A program made the translations under genes and the position numbers. Under the pieces are notes generated by a model. The model was not told where the DNA came from. It ran no database searches and saw only the letters and a program-made list of their open reading frames with translations. Of a DNA stretch of 64,000 nucleotides, positions 46,767 through 55,844 are shown in pieces. Each line of letters begins with the position of its first letter. The stretch's first letter is position 1. The stretch is from Alloalcanivorax marinus (GTDB taxonomy: Bacteria > Pseudomonadota > Gammaproteobacteria > Pseudomonadales > Alcanivoracaceae), in contig NZ_JAEKJB010000010.1 in assembly GCF_016785095.1 (NCBI RefSeq), forward strand, positions 310,001 to 374,000, in the 5' to 3' direction.

Positions 46767-47858
46767 ATGGGTATTCAGTGCGGTATCGTGGGCCTGCCCA
46801 ATGTGGGCAAATCCACCCTTTTCAACGCCTTGACCAAGGCCGGCATCGATGCCGAGAACTTCCCGTTCTGCACCATCGAACCCAACACCGGGGTGGTGCC
46901 GGTGCCGGACCCGCGCCTGGACGCGCTGTCCGCCATCGTCAAACCGGAACGGGTGATGCCGGCGACCATGGAATTCGTCGACATCGCCGGGCTGGTGGCC
47001 GGCGCCTCCAAGGGCGAGGGCCTGGGTAACCAGTTCCTCGCCAACATCCGTGACACCGACGCCATCGCCCACGTGGTGCGCTGCTTTGACGACGAGAACG
47101 TGATCCACGTGGCCGGCAAGGTCTCGCCGCTGGACGATATTTCGGTGATCAACACCGAGCTGGCCCTGGCCGACCTGGACTCCGTGGAGCGTGCCCTGCA
47201 ACGGGCGCAGAAGGCCGCCAAGGGCCAGAACAAGGAAGCCCAGGCGATGATCCCGGTGCTGGAGAAGCTGCTGCCCCTGCTCAGCGAGGGCGAACCGGCC
47301 CGCGCCGCCGACCTGAGTGCCGACGAGCGCAAGACCATCCGCGGCCTCAATCTGCTCACCCTCAAGCCCACCATGTACATCGCCAACGTGGAAGAGGACG
47401 GCTTCGAGAACAACCCGCTGCTGGACACCGTGCGCCAGCAGGCGGAGAAGGAAAACGCCTCGGTGGTGCCGATCTGCGCCAAGATCGAATCCGAGATCGC
47501 GGAGCTGGACGACGAGGAAAAAGCGGACTTCCTGGCCGACCTGGGCATGGATGAACCGGGCCTCAACCGGGTGATCCGCGCCGGCTACCAGTTGCTCGGC
47601 CTGCAAACCTACTTCACCGCCGGCAAGAAGGAAGTGCGCGCCTGGACCATCAAGGTGGGCGCCACCGCGCCCCAGGCCGCCGGCGTCATCCACACCGACT
47701 TCGAGAAGGGCTTTATCCGCGCCCAGACCATCGCCTACGAGGACTTCATCGCCGGCAATGGCGAACAGGGCGCCAAGGAAGCCGGCAAGATGCGCGCCGA
47801 GGGCAAGGACTACGTGGTCCACGATGGCGACGTGCTGAACTTCCTGTTCAACGTGTGA
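46767..47858 (+). CDS. ychF: Redox-regulated ATPase/GTPase YchF
   Basis: A 363-residue Obg-family protein. The P-loop GLPNVGKS lies at residues 8-15, the switch II region [21 protein letters not shown] follows, and the fourth motif reads NVEE in place of NKxD, which explains ATP preference in this family. A helical insert and the C-terminal TGS domain (ending [16 protein letters not shown]) follow. ACGGAGGTGCAGTT precedes the ATG. YchF binds ribosomes and affects stress responses. Closes the conserved hemA-ychF block. Confidence 0.96.
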   Translation: MGIQCGIVGLPNVGKSTLFNALTKAGIDAENFPFCTIEPNTGVVPVPDPRLDALSAIVKPERVMPATMEFVDIAGLVAGASKGEGLGNQFLANIRDTDAIAHVVRCFDDENVIHVAGKVSPLDDISVINTELALADLDSVERALQRAQKAAKGQNKEAQAMIPVLEKLLPLLSEGEPARAADLSADERKTIRGLNLLTLKPTMYIANVEEDGFENNPLLDTVRQQAEKENASVVPICAKIESEIAELDDEEKADFLADLGMDEPGLNRVIRAGYQLLGLQTYFTAGKKEVRAWTIKVGATAPQAAGVIHTDFEKGFIRAQTIAYEDFIAGNGEQGAKEAGKMRAEGKDYVVHDGDVLNFLFNV

Positions 47859-47861
47859 GTT

Positions 47862-48704
47862 TTGGACACCCGTAAAGGCACCGCCCTGGCCCTGCTGGCC
47901 AGCGCGCAGTGGGGCGCCACCGGTATCTGGGTGGCGCTGCTGCGCGACCTGCCCACCGGCACCACCCTGGTGTTCCGGTTTCTTACCGCCACCTTGCTGC
48001 TCACCACCATGCTGGCCGCCCTGCGCGGTTTCCGGCGTCCCAACCGCTCGGCCCTGGAGGGCGGCGTGTTGCTGGCCGCCTACTATGTGCTGGCCACCGT
48101 GGGCTTCTATATAAGCGATGTGGTGACGGTGTCGCTGCTGGTGGCCACCTCGCCGTTCTTCGTCATGCTGTTGCGGCTGCTGCGCCGGGAAGGCCTGACG
48201 GGACGTGAACTTCTGGGCGGCCTGCTGGCCTTCGGCGGTGTCGCCACGGTGTTGCTGCTGGGCGCCCCGGCCAGCGGCGAAAGCCACCTGGTCGGGAATC
48301 TGTGTGGCCTGGGCGCGGCCCTGGTGATGGCATTGTATTCCCGGGCCGGGGACCGGCTGCGCGGCCAGGGCTGGAACGTGGTGTGGATCGCCTGTGCGCT
48401 GGGCCTGCTGGTCAGCGCGCCGTTCGCCGACCCCGGCGCGGCGGTGCCGGATGCCCGCCAGTGGGGCCTGTTCCTGGGTCTGGCGGCGTTTTCCACTTTG
48501 GCGCCGGGGTATCTCTATCCCCTCGCCTGCCAGCACATCAACGCCACCTCGGCCACGGTGGTGCGGCTGAGCACGCCGTTCTTCACCGCCCTGTTCGCGT
48601 TTCTGATTCTCGGCGACGCCCTGGGCATGCAGCATGTGCTGGGCGCGCCCCTGTTGCTGCTGGGAGTGTATCTGACCCTGCCGCGGCCGCCCGCCAGGGC
48701 ATGA
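47862..48704 (+). CDS. EamA/DMT-superfamily transporter
   Basis: A 280-residue inner-membrane protein with ten predicted helices in two EamA repeats. The repeats are seen in SAQWGATGIWVALLRDLPTGTTLVFRF and in the C-terminal LSTPFFTALFAFLILGDAL segment, where the family glutamate is replaced by Asp. DMT carriers export metabolites or amino acids; the substrate is unknown. The start is a TTG three bases after the ychF stop, with no clear ribosome binding site, so translation may follow ychF. Its last 122 bases overlap the convergent O-antigen-ligase-like gene. Confidence 0.85.
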   Translation: MDTRKGTALALLASAQWGATGIWVALLRDLPTGTTLVFRFLTATLLLTTMLAALRGFRRPNRSALEGGVLLAAYYVLATVGFYISDVVTVSLLVATSPFFVMLLRLLRREGLTGRELLGGLLAFGGVATVLLLGAPASGESHLVGNLCGLGAALVMALYSRAGDRLRGQGWNVVWIACALGLLVSAPFADPGAAVPDARQWGLFLGLAAFSTLAPGYLYPLACQHINATSATVVRLSTPFFTALFAFLILGDALGMQHVLGAPLLLLGVYLTLPRPPARA

Positions 48705-49953
48705 ACGTGGCCACGCCACCGGCCACCAGGGTGAAGGCCCAGTCACCGCTGGAGAAGTACAGGAACGACTCAAACAGGTTCACCACCAGCCAGAAGCCCA
48801 GAAACGCCAGATAGAACAGCAGGAAGTCCGCCGGCAGCGCGCCGGCGCGGCGGGCCCTCAATGCTTCACGGGTCAACCAGACCAGCAGCCCCGCCAGCAC
48901 CGCCAGGCCGGCCAGGCCGTAATTGACCAGGGTGTCCAGATAGCCGTTGTGCAGGTGTCGGAAGCCCTGCTCCCCGATCCAGCCGGGCAGCCCCGGTGAG
49001 TGCGTCAGCACCAGGGAACGCCCGTTGCCGCCCCACCCCAACAAGGGCCGTTCGGCGATCCAGGGCAGCGCCGCCCGCCAGCTCACCAGCCGCCCGGCGA
49101 CGCTGCCGGTGACCCCGTCGAACTGGCCCCGGGCCAGCCGGGTGATGGCCTGGTGCTCATCGGCCAGACGCTGCTCGACGATGGGCGAGAAGGCCGCCAT
49201 CAGCACCAGGCCCAGCACCCCGGCCAGCATGGCTCCGGTAAGCCAGCGCCGGCGCGGCCCCGGCGACAGCCGTCGGCGCAGGACCAGCCAGGCGGCGGCC
49301 AGCATCACCAGCGCCGCCACCGCAAGCCCCAGCCACACGCCCCGGGTCTGGGTGATCACCACCGCGATGGCGCAGGTCAGGATGGCCAGTGCCCATAGCA
49401 CGGCGCGCAACAGGCGCCAGGGCCCTGGCGCCAAGCAGCGGCCCGCCAGGGCGGTCAGCCCCAGCAAGCCGGTGGCGAACAACAGGGTGGCGTGCTGGGC
49501 ATTGTGCAGGCCGAAATCCACCCGCTCGCCGTGCCAGCCCAGGAACCAGTCCCGCCACCCCTGGCCGGTGAACCAGGGTGCCACCAACAGCCCCGCCAGA
49601 CTGGCGCCCCAGGCCAGCAGCACCGCCCGAACCCGGCCCGCCAGCAACCAGGCCACCGCCAGAAACGAAAACCAATGGGTAAGCCGGTGCACCTTGGCGG
49701 AAGACTCCGCCCACTGCGGATGGTGCAGCCGCGCCAATCCCCAGGACAGCAGCGCCACCAGCGCCGCCGCCAGCAGCAGCTTCAGCGGCGTACCGAAGCG
49801 CCGCCCCCGGGCCAGCCAGAAAAAGCCGCCGAACCCGGCCACCAGAACCAGTACCTTGAAGCCTTCGCCCGCCTCCGGCAGCGCCAGGGCGGTGCCGGCG
49901 TAGGCGGCCACCAGCCAGGGCCCTATCCGCTCCAGGGTCGCCGCCGGGCTCAA
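48583..49953 (-). CDS. O-antigen ligase-like (WaaL/Wzy) polytopic membrane protein
   Basis: A 456-residue membrane protein with about eleven helices and the Wzy_C/O-antigen-ligase pattern: a long periplasmic loop with PLLGWGGNGRSLVLTHSPG and HLHNGYLDTLVNYGLAG, the conserved histidine region. It likely attaches or polymerises a glycan on lipid A-core. The start is the TTG at 49953, overlapping the upstream stop (TTGA), with GGAGG six bases before. The last 40 residues are Ala/Arg-rich and antisense to the EamA gene, longer than expected; a lost stop codon is possible. Confidence 0.85.
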   Translation of the reverse strand: MSPAATLERIGPWLVAAYAGTALALPEAGEGFKVLVLVAGFGGFFWLARGRRFGTPLKLLLAAALVALLSWGLARLHHPQWAESSAKVHRLTHWFSFLAVAWLLAGRVRAVLLAWGASLAGLLVAPWFTGQGWRDWFLGWHGERVDFGLHNAQHATLLFATGLLGLTALAGRCLAPGPWRLLRAVLWALAILTCAIAVVITQTRGVWLGLAVAALVMLAAAWLVLRRRLSPGPRRRWLTGAMLAGVLGLVLMAAFSPIVEQRLADEHQAITRLARGQFDGVTGSVAGRLVSWRAALPWIAERPLLGWGGNGRSLVLTHSPGLPGWIGEQGFRHLHNGYLDTLVNYGLAGLAVLAGLLVWLTREALRARRAGALPADFLLFYLAFLGFWLVVNLFESFLYFSSGDWAFTLVAGGVATFMPWRAAAAGSDTLPAATGARPAHAACPGRRRESETRTGR

Positions 49954-50852
49954 GCGCCCTCCACCAAACGGCCCCAAAGATCATAGTGGTCGAATACCGT
50001 CCGAAACTTGAGGTCGTTGCCGTCGACGGCTTTGTTGGCACGCTTCAGGGAATGCAGCTGGCTTTCTTCCACGGTCAGGAAGCGGCCCCGGAAATCCCTC
50101 GGATCGGGCACCCGGCGGCAACCACGGCCAGCCTTGAGGCTCATGGCCTTGAGCCAGATGTCGTCGGCGCCGGGGCATAGGGCCATGAAACGGTTACGAT
50201 CCAGCACCTGGTCATCCAGTTGGCCTGGGGCATAGAGCACTCCGCCGACGCCGGTGGGGAATACCAGCGGCGAGGGCGTGGCGTCCAGGGTGGGCTTCTC
50301 CCAGCGCTTGTAGGGCAGCACCCCGCCACCGGCGGCCAGCCGGATGCGGTGGGCGCGATGGCAGGGAATGGTGGCCGGATCGGCCCGGTGGGCACGGTAC
50401 AACTGATCCACCAGGTCATGGGGATAGAGGGTGTCGTCGTCCACGGTGATCAGCAGGCTGTCGGGGAAGCACTGCAGGGCGTAGTAGAACTTTTTATAGG
50501 GCCCCAGATCCTCCGCGCAGAACCGCACTTCCAGGCCGCGCCGTTCCTGCAGGCGGAGAATGTGTGGCAAGCCGGCGCCGCCCAGCTCGCCCTCGGCGAT
50601 CCACAGCACCACCCGGTCCGGTTTGAGGGACTGCTGGAGCAGGCTCTCGATGGTCAGGTAGACGTTGTCGATGCGCTTGTCGAAGGTGGTCAACGATACC
50701 ACGACATCCTCGGCCAGGCCGTTGCCCACACCGCTGACGCTGGCGTGCAGGGCGTTCCAGTGAAGCTGGCCGGCACGCTGGATGGCGGTGTCCCGGGCCA
50801 GGGCGTCGCGGCGGGCGCGCAGGCGCTTTTGCCGACGTCTCGCTTTGAACAT
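49950..50852 (-). CDS. GT-A-fold glycosyltransferase-like protein of the LPS cluster
   Basis: A 300-residue protein. The N-terminus is highly basic (MFKARRRQKRLRARRDAL), suggesting membrane association, followed by a nucleotide-sugar-transferase-like core: VVSLTTFDKRIDNVYLTIESLLQQ, the metal-binding triad in LLITVDDDTLYP, and a GVGGVLYAPGQL acceptor loop. It resembles glycosyltransferase family 2-like proteins of polysaccharide clusters. The ATG at 50852 lies two bases after the preceding gene's stop. Donor and acceptor unknown. Confidence 0.78.
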   Translation of the reverse strand: MFKARRRQKRLRARRDALARDTAIQRAGQLHWNALHASVSGVGNGLAEDVVVSLTTFDKRIDNVYLTIESLLQQSLKPDRVVLWIAEGELGGAGLPHILRLQERRGLEVRFCAEDLGPYKKFYYALQCFPDSLLITVDDDTLYPHDLVDQLYRAHRADPATIPCHRAHRIRLAAGGGVLPYKRWEKPTLDATPSPLVFPTGVGGVLYAPGQLDDQVLDRNRFMALCPGADDIWLKAMSLKAGRGCRRVPDPRDFRGRFLTVEESQLHSLKRANKAVDGNDLKFRTVFDHYDLWGRLVEGA

Positions 50853-50854
50853 GG

Positions 50855-51898
50855 TCAGCGCCCCCTGGCCGGCAGGCTGGTGAAGAAATCCCGATAGCCG
50901 CCCAATACCACCTGGCGGCTGTAGTGGGCCCGGTAGTGATCGCGGGCCATGTCCGCCAGCCGCCGGCGGGCGGCACCGTCGGCAAGCAAGTCGCGCAGGG
51001 CGTCGGCCAGGGCATCGGCCCGGTCCAGCGGGGTGAGCAGCCCGGTCTCGCCGGCGCGGATCAGCTCCGCCGGCCCCTGGGACGCGGTGGCCACGATCGG
51101 ACAACCGTGGGCCCAGGCCTCCAGCACGATGGAGCCCAGCCCCTCGTGGCGGGACGGGCAGACGAACACATCGACGCTGGCCATCAGCGCGGTGACGTCA
51201 TTCCGCCAGCCCAGAAAACGGACTCGCCCGGTCACCCCGAGCTGCGTCGCCATGGCCCGCAGGGCGTCCTCCTCCGGGCCGCTGCCGGCCAGCCACAGGG
51301 TGGCATCGGGCAGCCGCGCCAGGGCCTGGAGCAGCACGTCGAAGCCCTTGTTGCGGTGCAGCCGGCCGGCGGCCAGCAGCAGCGGCCCGGCGGGCGTGTC
51401 GAAGCTGTCCCGGGGCAACGGCGTGACCGGGGTTTCATCGGCGAAGTTGGGCAAGTGCACCACCCGCGCCGCCGGCATGCCGCCGCGCACCAGGTGGTCA
51501 CAGATACCCCGGGTGATGCCGATCCAGTAATCCGCGTGTCGGTAGTGCTTGAGGTCGTAGTAATGCCCGAGCCGGCTGATCAGGGTATAGGGACCAGGCG
51601 GCGTGGCGGCGCTGGCCCGGTTCATCCAGGTCAGCACCCGGTCCGGACGGTAGGCGGCCAGGGCGCGCCGGTAGCGGTAGTGGGCCAGGGGTCGCAGCGG
51701 ACCGGGGAAGCGGAAGCCGGACACCGGCACCCCGGCCTCGCGCAGCCGCGCCACCCGGTCCGGGTGGGGGCGAATAAAGGCGCGCTGCTCCAGGCCGCCT
51801 TCCCGATGCAGGCCGGTCACCAGGCGCACGAAGAAGTTCTCCGCCCCGCCCCGGGGCGCGCCGGCCAGCACCTGGGCCAGACGGGGCTCGCCGCTCAT
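50855..51898 (-). CDS. Glycosyltransferase family 4 protein
   Basis: A 347-residue GT-B enzyme. The N-terminal acceptor domain starts LAQVLAGAPRGGAENFFVRLV. The C-terminal donor domain has GRLHRNKGFDVLLQAL and the EX7E-type region RHEGLGSIVLEAWAHGCPIVAT. It transfers a sugar from a nucleotide donor, probably during LPS core synthesis. The ATG overlaps the upstream YrbL-like gene's stop by 4 bases. Confidence 0.9.
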   Translation of the reverse strand: MSGEPRLAQVLAGAPRGGAENFFVRLVTGLHREGGLEQRAFIRPHPDRVARLREAGVPVSGFRFPGPLRPLAHYRYRRALAAYRPDRVLTWMNRASAATPPGPYTLISRLGHYYDLKHYRHADYWIGITRGICDHLVRGGMPAARVVHLPNFADETPVTPLPRDSFDTPAGPLLLAAGRLHRNKGFDVLLQALARLPDATLWLAGSGPEEDALRAMATQLGVTGRVRFLGWRNDVTALMASVDVFVCPSRHEGLGSIVLEAWAHGCPIVATASQGPAELIRAGETGLLTPLDRADALADALRDLLADGAARRRLADMARDHYRAHYSRQVVLGGYRDFFTSLPARGR

Positions 51899-52581
51899 GG
51901 CCGCTCCGGCGCGTCGTCGTGGAACAGCAGCCCATGGTAACCGGGGAAGGCACCGGCCCGGGCGCCGCGCTGCGTCAGCAGGTCCTCGATGCGCTGGTGC
52001 AGGTTGGCCACCTTGCGCCGGGCGGCGGACCGGCTGCGCCGGACGCCGGCCAGCCCCGGGCGGCCCAGGCCATCGATCACCACCAACCGGCGCAGCCCTC
52101 CGTCCGCGCCCCGTTGGGCGACGATGTTGTGCGGCAGCAGGTCCCGGGACGGAATGCCCTGCTCGATCCAGAACCGGCCGAGCACACCCACCGCCCGGCT
52201 GCAGGAGGGTGTCAGGCCGTCATCCCAAAGCACCTTCTTCAAGGTCTGGGAAATGGCGCCGTCGGCATCGCGGATCAGCTCGGTGACCAGACCGGCGCCC
52301 AGATCGGTGTCGACGAAACCGTGGCAGCGCGGCAGGTGGGCACCGAGCAAAGCACCGTGACGGCGCCACAGCACGGTCAGCACACGGTGCTCCTCGCGGT
52401 TGTCGTCAAACCAGGACAGCGGCCGCAGGTTGCCGGGGAAGCCTTTCTTGCGGCGCCGGTCCGCCAGGGTGAAATCCGGCCTGCGCACCTTGATGCAGCG
52501 GTCCCGGTGATCCGGGTCGACGAAACACAAACGGTTACCCCCCTGGGCGAACGGCGCCCGTTCCTTGAGGCTCAGGGTCAT
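51895..52581 (-). CDS. YrbL-family kinase-like protein
   Basis: A 228-residue protein of the YrbL (PhoP regulatory network) family with protein-kinase-like elements: AQGGNRLCFVDP (glycine-loop equivalent), Lys31 in RCIKVRRPD, Asp147 and Asn152 in PSRDLLPHNIV (catalytic loop) and Asp170 in VVIDGLGRPG (metal site). The family resembles LPS core kinases such as WaaP. Within a glycosyltransferase operon the likely role is phosphorylation of a core sugar, which is inference. The ATG at 52581 overlaps the upstream stop by 4 bases. Confidence 0.78.
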   Translation of the reverse strand: MTLSLKERAPFAQGGNRLCFVDPDHRDRCIKVRRPDFTLADRRRKKGFPGNLRPLSWFDDNREEHRVLTVLWRRHGALLGAHLPRCHGFVDTDLGAGLVTELIRDADGAISQTLKKVLWDDGLTPSCSRAVGVLGRFWIEQGIPSRDLLPHNIVAQRGADGGLRRLVVIDGLGRPGLAGVRRSRSAARRKVANLHQRIEDLLTQRGARAGAFPGYHGLLFHDDAPERP

Positions 52582-53597
52582 GGCCCGCTCCGCCACACGT
52601 AATCGTGGGACAGCGGCAGGCCCAGGGCCGACTCGACGATAAAGCGGGCGTACAGCCGGGAATTCATTTCCCGGTGGAAGAAGTCCCGGGCCCGACCGGC
52701 CCAGTCCCGGCGACGGTCGTCGTCACGGTGAAACTCACGGATACGTTCGATCAGATCCTCCTGATCACGGAAATACACCAGGGACCGCGCCGGCATCAGC
52801 TCGTCAAAGCGGGGCGCCGCATGGGTGAATACCAGGATGCCGTTGCCGGCCAATTGCGCCATGCGCGCCGAGGAATACCAGTAATCCCCTTCCTGGCGGT
52901 TGAGATTCAGCCCCATGCGGGTCGAGGCCAGGGCCCGTTCGTAGTCCCGGCCCCACACCGGCGGCTGGCCGAAACTGCCATGAGTGTGGAACACCAGCTC
53001 CCGGTCCAGGGCATCCTTGAGCGCTTTCACCTGCTCCAGGCGTCGGGTGAAATCCGTGCTGTTGCTGCAGAACAGCAGGTCCACCGGCAGGTCCCGGCGC
53101 CGGCTGTTGTCCAGGTTCTCGATGCTGGCGTCCACCGGGTTGGGCATGTGGTGGAAGCACGCCGGCAGGTCGTCAAAACGGCGCAGCTCCGGCCAGCCGG
53201 TGGACACGAACACCGCATCCACCACCTCGCCCCGGTGGCGCAGGCGGGCCACGTTGTCCGGCACGAACAGCGGGTCGTTGTTGCAGTGGGCCAGCACGAT
53301 GTGGGGCCAGCGCTGGCGCAGGCGACGCAGGGTGTCGTTGCCGATCAGATCGCAGTGACCGAGGATCACCAGGTCCGGCTCCACCGCCTCCACGGTTTCC
53401 AGCAGCCGCTTGTTGGCCTGCTTGCGGCCCAGGTCGCGGATGCCGAACGGCGCCTCCATGGCCGCCACATCCCGGTCGCTGAACACCTGCACGTAATGGC
53501 CGTCGTGGATCAGCCCCAGGGTCAGTTTGTGGGCCCAACTGACCCGGGTTTTGCCATAGCGGCGCCATTGCTGGTAGGCCACGTGCAGCACTCTCAT
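52578..53597 (-). CDS. CgeB-like glycosyltransferase
   Basis: A 339-residue GT-B-type protein. The N-terminal half has VLHVAYQQWRRYGKTRVSWAHKL and VILGHCDLIGNDTLRRLRQRWP. The C-terminal half has the CgeB-like MGLNLNRQEGDYWYSSARMAQLAGNGILVFTHAAPRFDEL segment, where the donor sugar binds. The ATG is at 53597, overlapping the previous gene's stop by 4 bases; a long open frame further upstream lies in the shadow of that gene. Donor and acceptor unknown. Confidence 0.82.
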   Translation of the reverse strand: MRVLHVAYQQWRRYGKTRVSWAHKLTLGLIHDGHYVQVFSDRDVAAMEAPFGIRDLGRKQANKRLLETVEAVEPDLVILGHCDLIGNDTLRRLRQRWPHIVLAHCNNDPLFVPDNVARLRHRGEVVDAVFVSTGWPELRRFDDLPACFHHMPNPVDASIENLDNSRRRDLPVDLLFCSNSTDFTRRLEQVKALKDALDRELVFHTHGSFGQPPVWGRDYERALASTRMGLNLNRQEGDYWYSSARMAQLAGNGILVFTHAAPRFDELMPARSLVYFRDQEDLIERIREFHRDDDRRRDWAGRARDFFHREMNSRLYARFIVESALGLPLSHDYVWRSGP

Positions 53598-54718
53598 GGT
53601 CGCGCCTCGCCGGCGCCGTCCCGGTCCGCCAGGGCCTGCTGATACACCGCCAGGGTGGCCGCCACCTGGTGATCCAGGTGGAACCGTTCCGGCAGCTCGA
53701 TGCGCACCGAGGTGCCGGTGAGCATGCCGATGCGCTCCACCACCTCGCCCACGTCGTCCGGCGTCACCAACCCCTCGGGGAAACAAGGTGCCAGGGATTC
53801 CCGGGCGCCGCCCCGGTCGAAGGCCACCACCTTGCATCCGGTAGCCAGGGCCTCGGTGATCACGCGCCCGAACGGCTCCGGCTTGCTGGATAGATGGCAG
53901 ACCACCTCCGCCAGCCGATAGAACTGCACGATGTCGTCGCGGCGCCCCACCAGGGTCACGTGGGGCGCCAGCCCCATGGCCAGGGCGCTGTTCTCCAGTT
54001 CGGTGCGGTAATGCTGTTTGTTGGCCTCGGCGCCGCCGAGGATCACGCCGTGGGCATCCGGGTCCCGCTCGATCAGCCTTTGCATCACGCGCAGAAAGGT
54101 TTCCTGGCCCTTCCAGCGGCTCAGCCGACCGGGCATCAGGATCAGCCGCTTGCCGCGCAGGTGCGGGAAATCGGCGTACAAGCGGTCCAGCCACTCCGGG
54201 TCCGGGGCGCCGGGCCGGAAATAGGCCACGTCCACCCCTCGGGGAATCAGGGAGATGCGCTCCGGCGCCACCGGATAATTCGCCAGGATGTAGTCACGCA
54301 CCGTCTCGGAGATGGCGATCACCCGGCGCGGCCTGGCCATCACCGCGCTGTAGCGGCTCACCGAGTAATGGCTGTGGAAGGTACTTACCAGGGCCGGGCG
54401 CCCGGCGGCGGGTAGCCGGCGCCAGGCCAGCCATACCAGCCAGGCGGGCATCCGCGAGCGTACGTGCACCACATCCGGCGCCAGCTCGCGAATCAGGCGT
54501 CGCAGCGCCGGCACCCGCCGCAGCGACAGCGGCGACTTGCGATGCACCGACAAGGTCACATGGCGGCTGCCCTCCGCCTCCAGCCGTGCCACCTGGGCGC
54601 CGCCACTGGACAGCACCCAGGACTCATGCCCCCGGGCCACCAGTTCCCGGGCAAACTCCACGGTGCCCCGTTCCACGCCGCCGCTGTTCAACGCCGGCAG
54701 AACCTGCAGCACCCTCAA
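53594..54718 (-). CDS. Glycosyltransferase family 4 protein
   Basis: A 374-residue GT4 enzyme. The acceptor domain starts LRVLQVLPALNSGGVERGTVEFAREL. The donor domain has PGRLSRWKGQETFLRVM and SSKPEPFGRVITEALATGCKVVAFDRGG with the paired glutamates. The start is the TTG at 54718, overlapping the ELM1-like gene's stop as TTGA, with AGGAGG seven bases before. Related to LPS core glycosyltransferases. Confidence 0.9.
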   Translation of the reverse strand: MRVLQVLPALNSGGVERGTVEFARELVARGHESWVLSSGGAQVARLEAEGSRHVTLSVHRKSPLSLRRVPALRRLIRELAPDVVHVRSRMPAWLVWLAWRRLPAAGRPALVSTFHSHYSVSRYSAVMARPRRVIAISETVRDYILANYPVAPERISLIPRGVDVAYFRPGAPDPEWLDRLYADFPHLRGKRLILMPGRLSRWKGQETFLRVMQRLIERDPDAHGVILGGAEANKQHYRTELENSALAMGLAPHVTLVGRRDDIVQFYRLAEVVCHLSSKPEPFGRVITEALATGCKVVAFDRGGARESLAPCFPEGLVTPDDVGEVVERIGMLTGTSVRIELPERFHLDHQVAATLAVYQQALADRDGAGEARP

Positions 54719-55776
54719 AGACGCGCCTCCTGGTAGCGGTCGATCAGCCAGTGCGCCACCCGGTTGGCTTCCCACAGGTGCGGCGGTCGGGCGGACGCCG
54801 CCATCAGCGCCGCGCGATCCCGCCAGGCCAGGACCTGCCCACGTCGGCACAGGGCGCGGATGCCGCCGGCCACCCGCGCCTTGCCGGTGCAGGCCAGGTC
54901 CAGGGTGCCGGTGGCGACACCGGCGGTGAGGGATTCGTAGAGCATGGAGACGCTGTCCGGTGACACCCAAGCCACCCGGTGGGCACGCAGCTGACGCGGC
55001 AGCCAGTCCACCGGCGTGTCGTCGTGGTGGTGGAAGCGCAGATTCGGCGCCCTCAGCTCACGCAGGCGGGCCACCAGGGGCGCCGGAGTGCGCCGGGAGC
55101 TGGTCACCGTCCAGCGCCAGTCCGGGTACTCCCGCAGCAGGGTAAGGAGCTGGTCGAGAATCGAGTCGTCGCGCCAGTGAAAATGCGGCGACTCGCCGCC
55201 AAGCAGCACCAGGCCACGGCGGGCGGCGCTGAGCCGGGGATTGGGTCGCACCGCGGTGAGCGCGCCCTGGGTGGCGAGAATATCGCCCCGGGCGGCGGGC
55301 CGGTCGTGTTCGGGGATCACCTTCAAATCCACCCAGCGGGACGGAAAGCCCGGTCGCATCAACACCACGGTGAGCGCGTCGCGGAAGCCCCGGCAGGCGA
55401 GCAGCAGCGCATGGGTACCGGACCCGGCGCCAATCACCAGATCCGGCGCCGGCGCCTCGATGCGCGGCGGGCGCGCCGCCAGGGCCTGCCACCAGGACAC
55501 CCGGTGGCGGCGGCAGGAGACCCATACCAGCCGGGCGCCGCTCAGTGCTTCCAGCCGCTCCCCCAGGCCACGCAACTGATTGACGTGGCCGGCCTTGTCG
55601 TCACTGAGCAGCCACACCACCGGTCGCGCCGGGCGGCCAACGGCACTCGCCACCAGGCGCGAATCGGCGAGCAGCGCGGAAGACGCCGCGCCGGCGTCGA
55701 ACAGGGCCGGCCCCGGCCAGCCGGCGCCGGCCACCCGGGCTTCGCCCTGGGAGCGGTGCGTGGAAGAAGCGTTCAT
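54715..55776 (-). CDS. ELM1-family (mitochondrial fission ELM1-like) protein
   Basis: A 353-residue protein of the ELM1/DUF1022 family, which has a GT-B-like fold. Family segments include VVWLLSDDKAGHVNQLRGLGERLEAL, PDLVIGAGSGTHALLLACR, LLGGESPHFHWRDDSILDQL and VSPDSVSMLYESLTAG. In bacteria these proteins sit in LPS and polysaccharide clusters and may be glycosyltransferases. The ATG at 55776 is used; a GTG at 55791 would add five residues. First gene of the minus-strand glycan operon. Confidence 0.85.
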   Translation of the reverse strand: MNASSTHRSQGEARVAGAGWPGPALFDAGAASSALLADSRLVASAVGRPARPVVWLLSDDKAGHVNQLRGLGERLEALSGARLVWVSCRRHRVSWWQALAARPPRIEAPAPDLVIGAGSGTHALLLACRGFRDALTVVLMRPGFPSRWVDLKVIPEHDRPAARGDILATQGALTAVRPNPRLSAARRGLVLLGGESPHFHWRDDSILDQLLTLLREYPDWRWTVTSSRRTPAPLVARLRELRAPNLRFHHHDDTPVDWLPRQLRAHRVAWVSPDSVSMLYESLTAGVATGTLDLACTGKARVAGGIRALCRRGQVLAWRDRAALMAASARPPHLWEANRVAHWLIDRYQEARL

Positions 55777-55844
55777 GGTGTCGGAACTCACTCCGGGTCA
55801 CTTCCGGAGCAGTGTCCATCACCGACGTTACAGCCGTGCGACAA

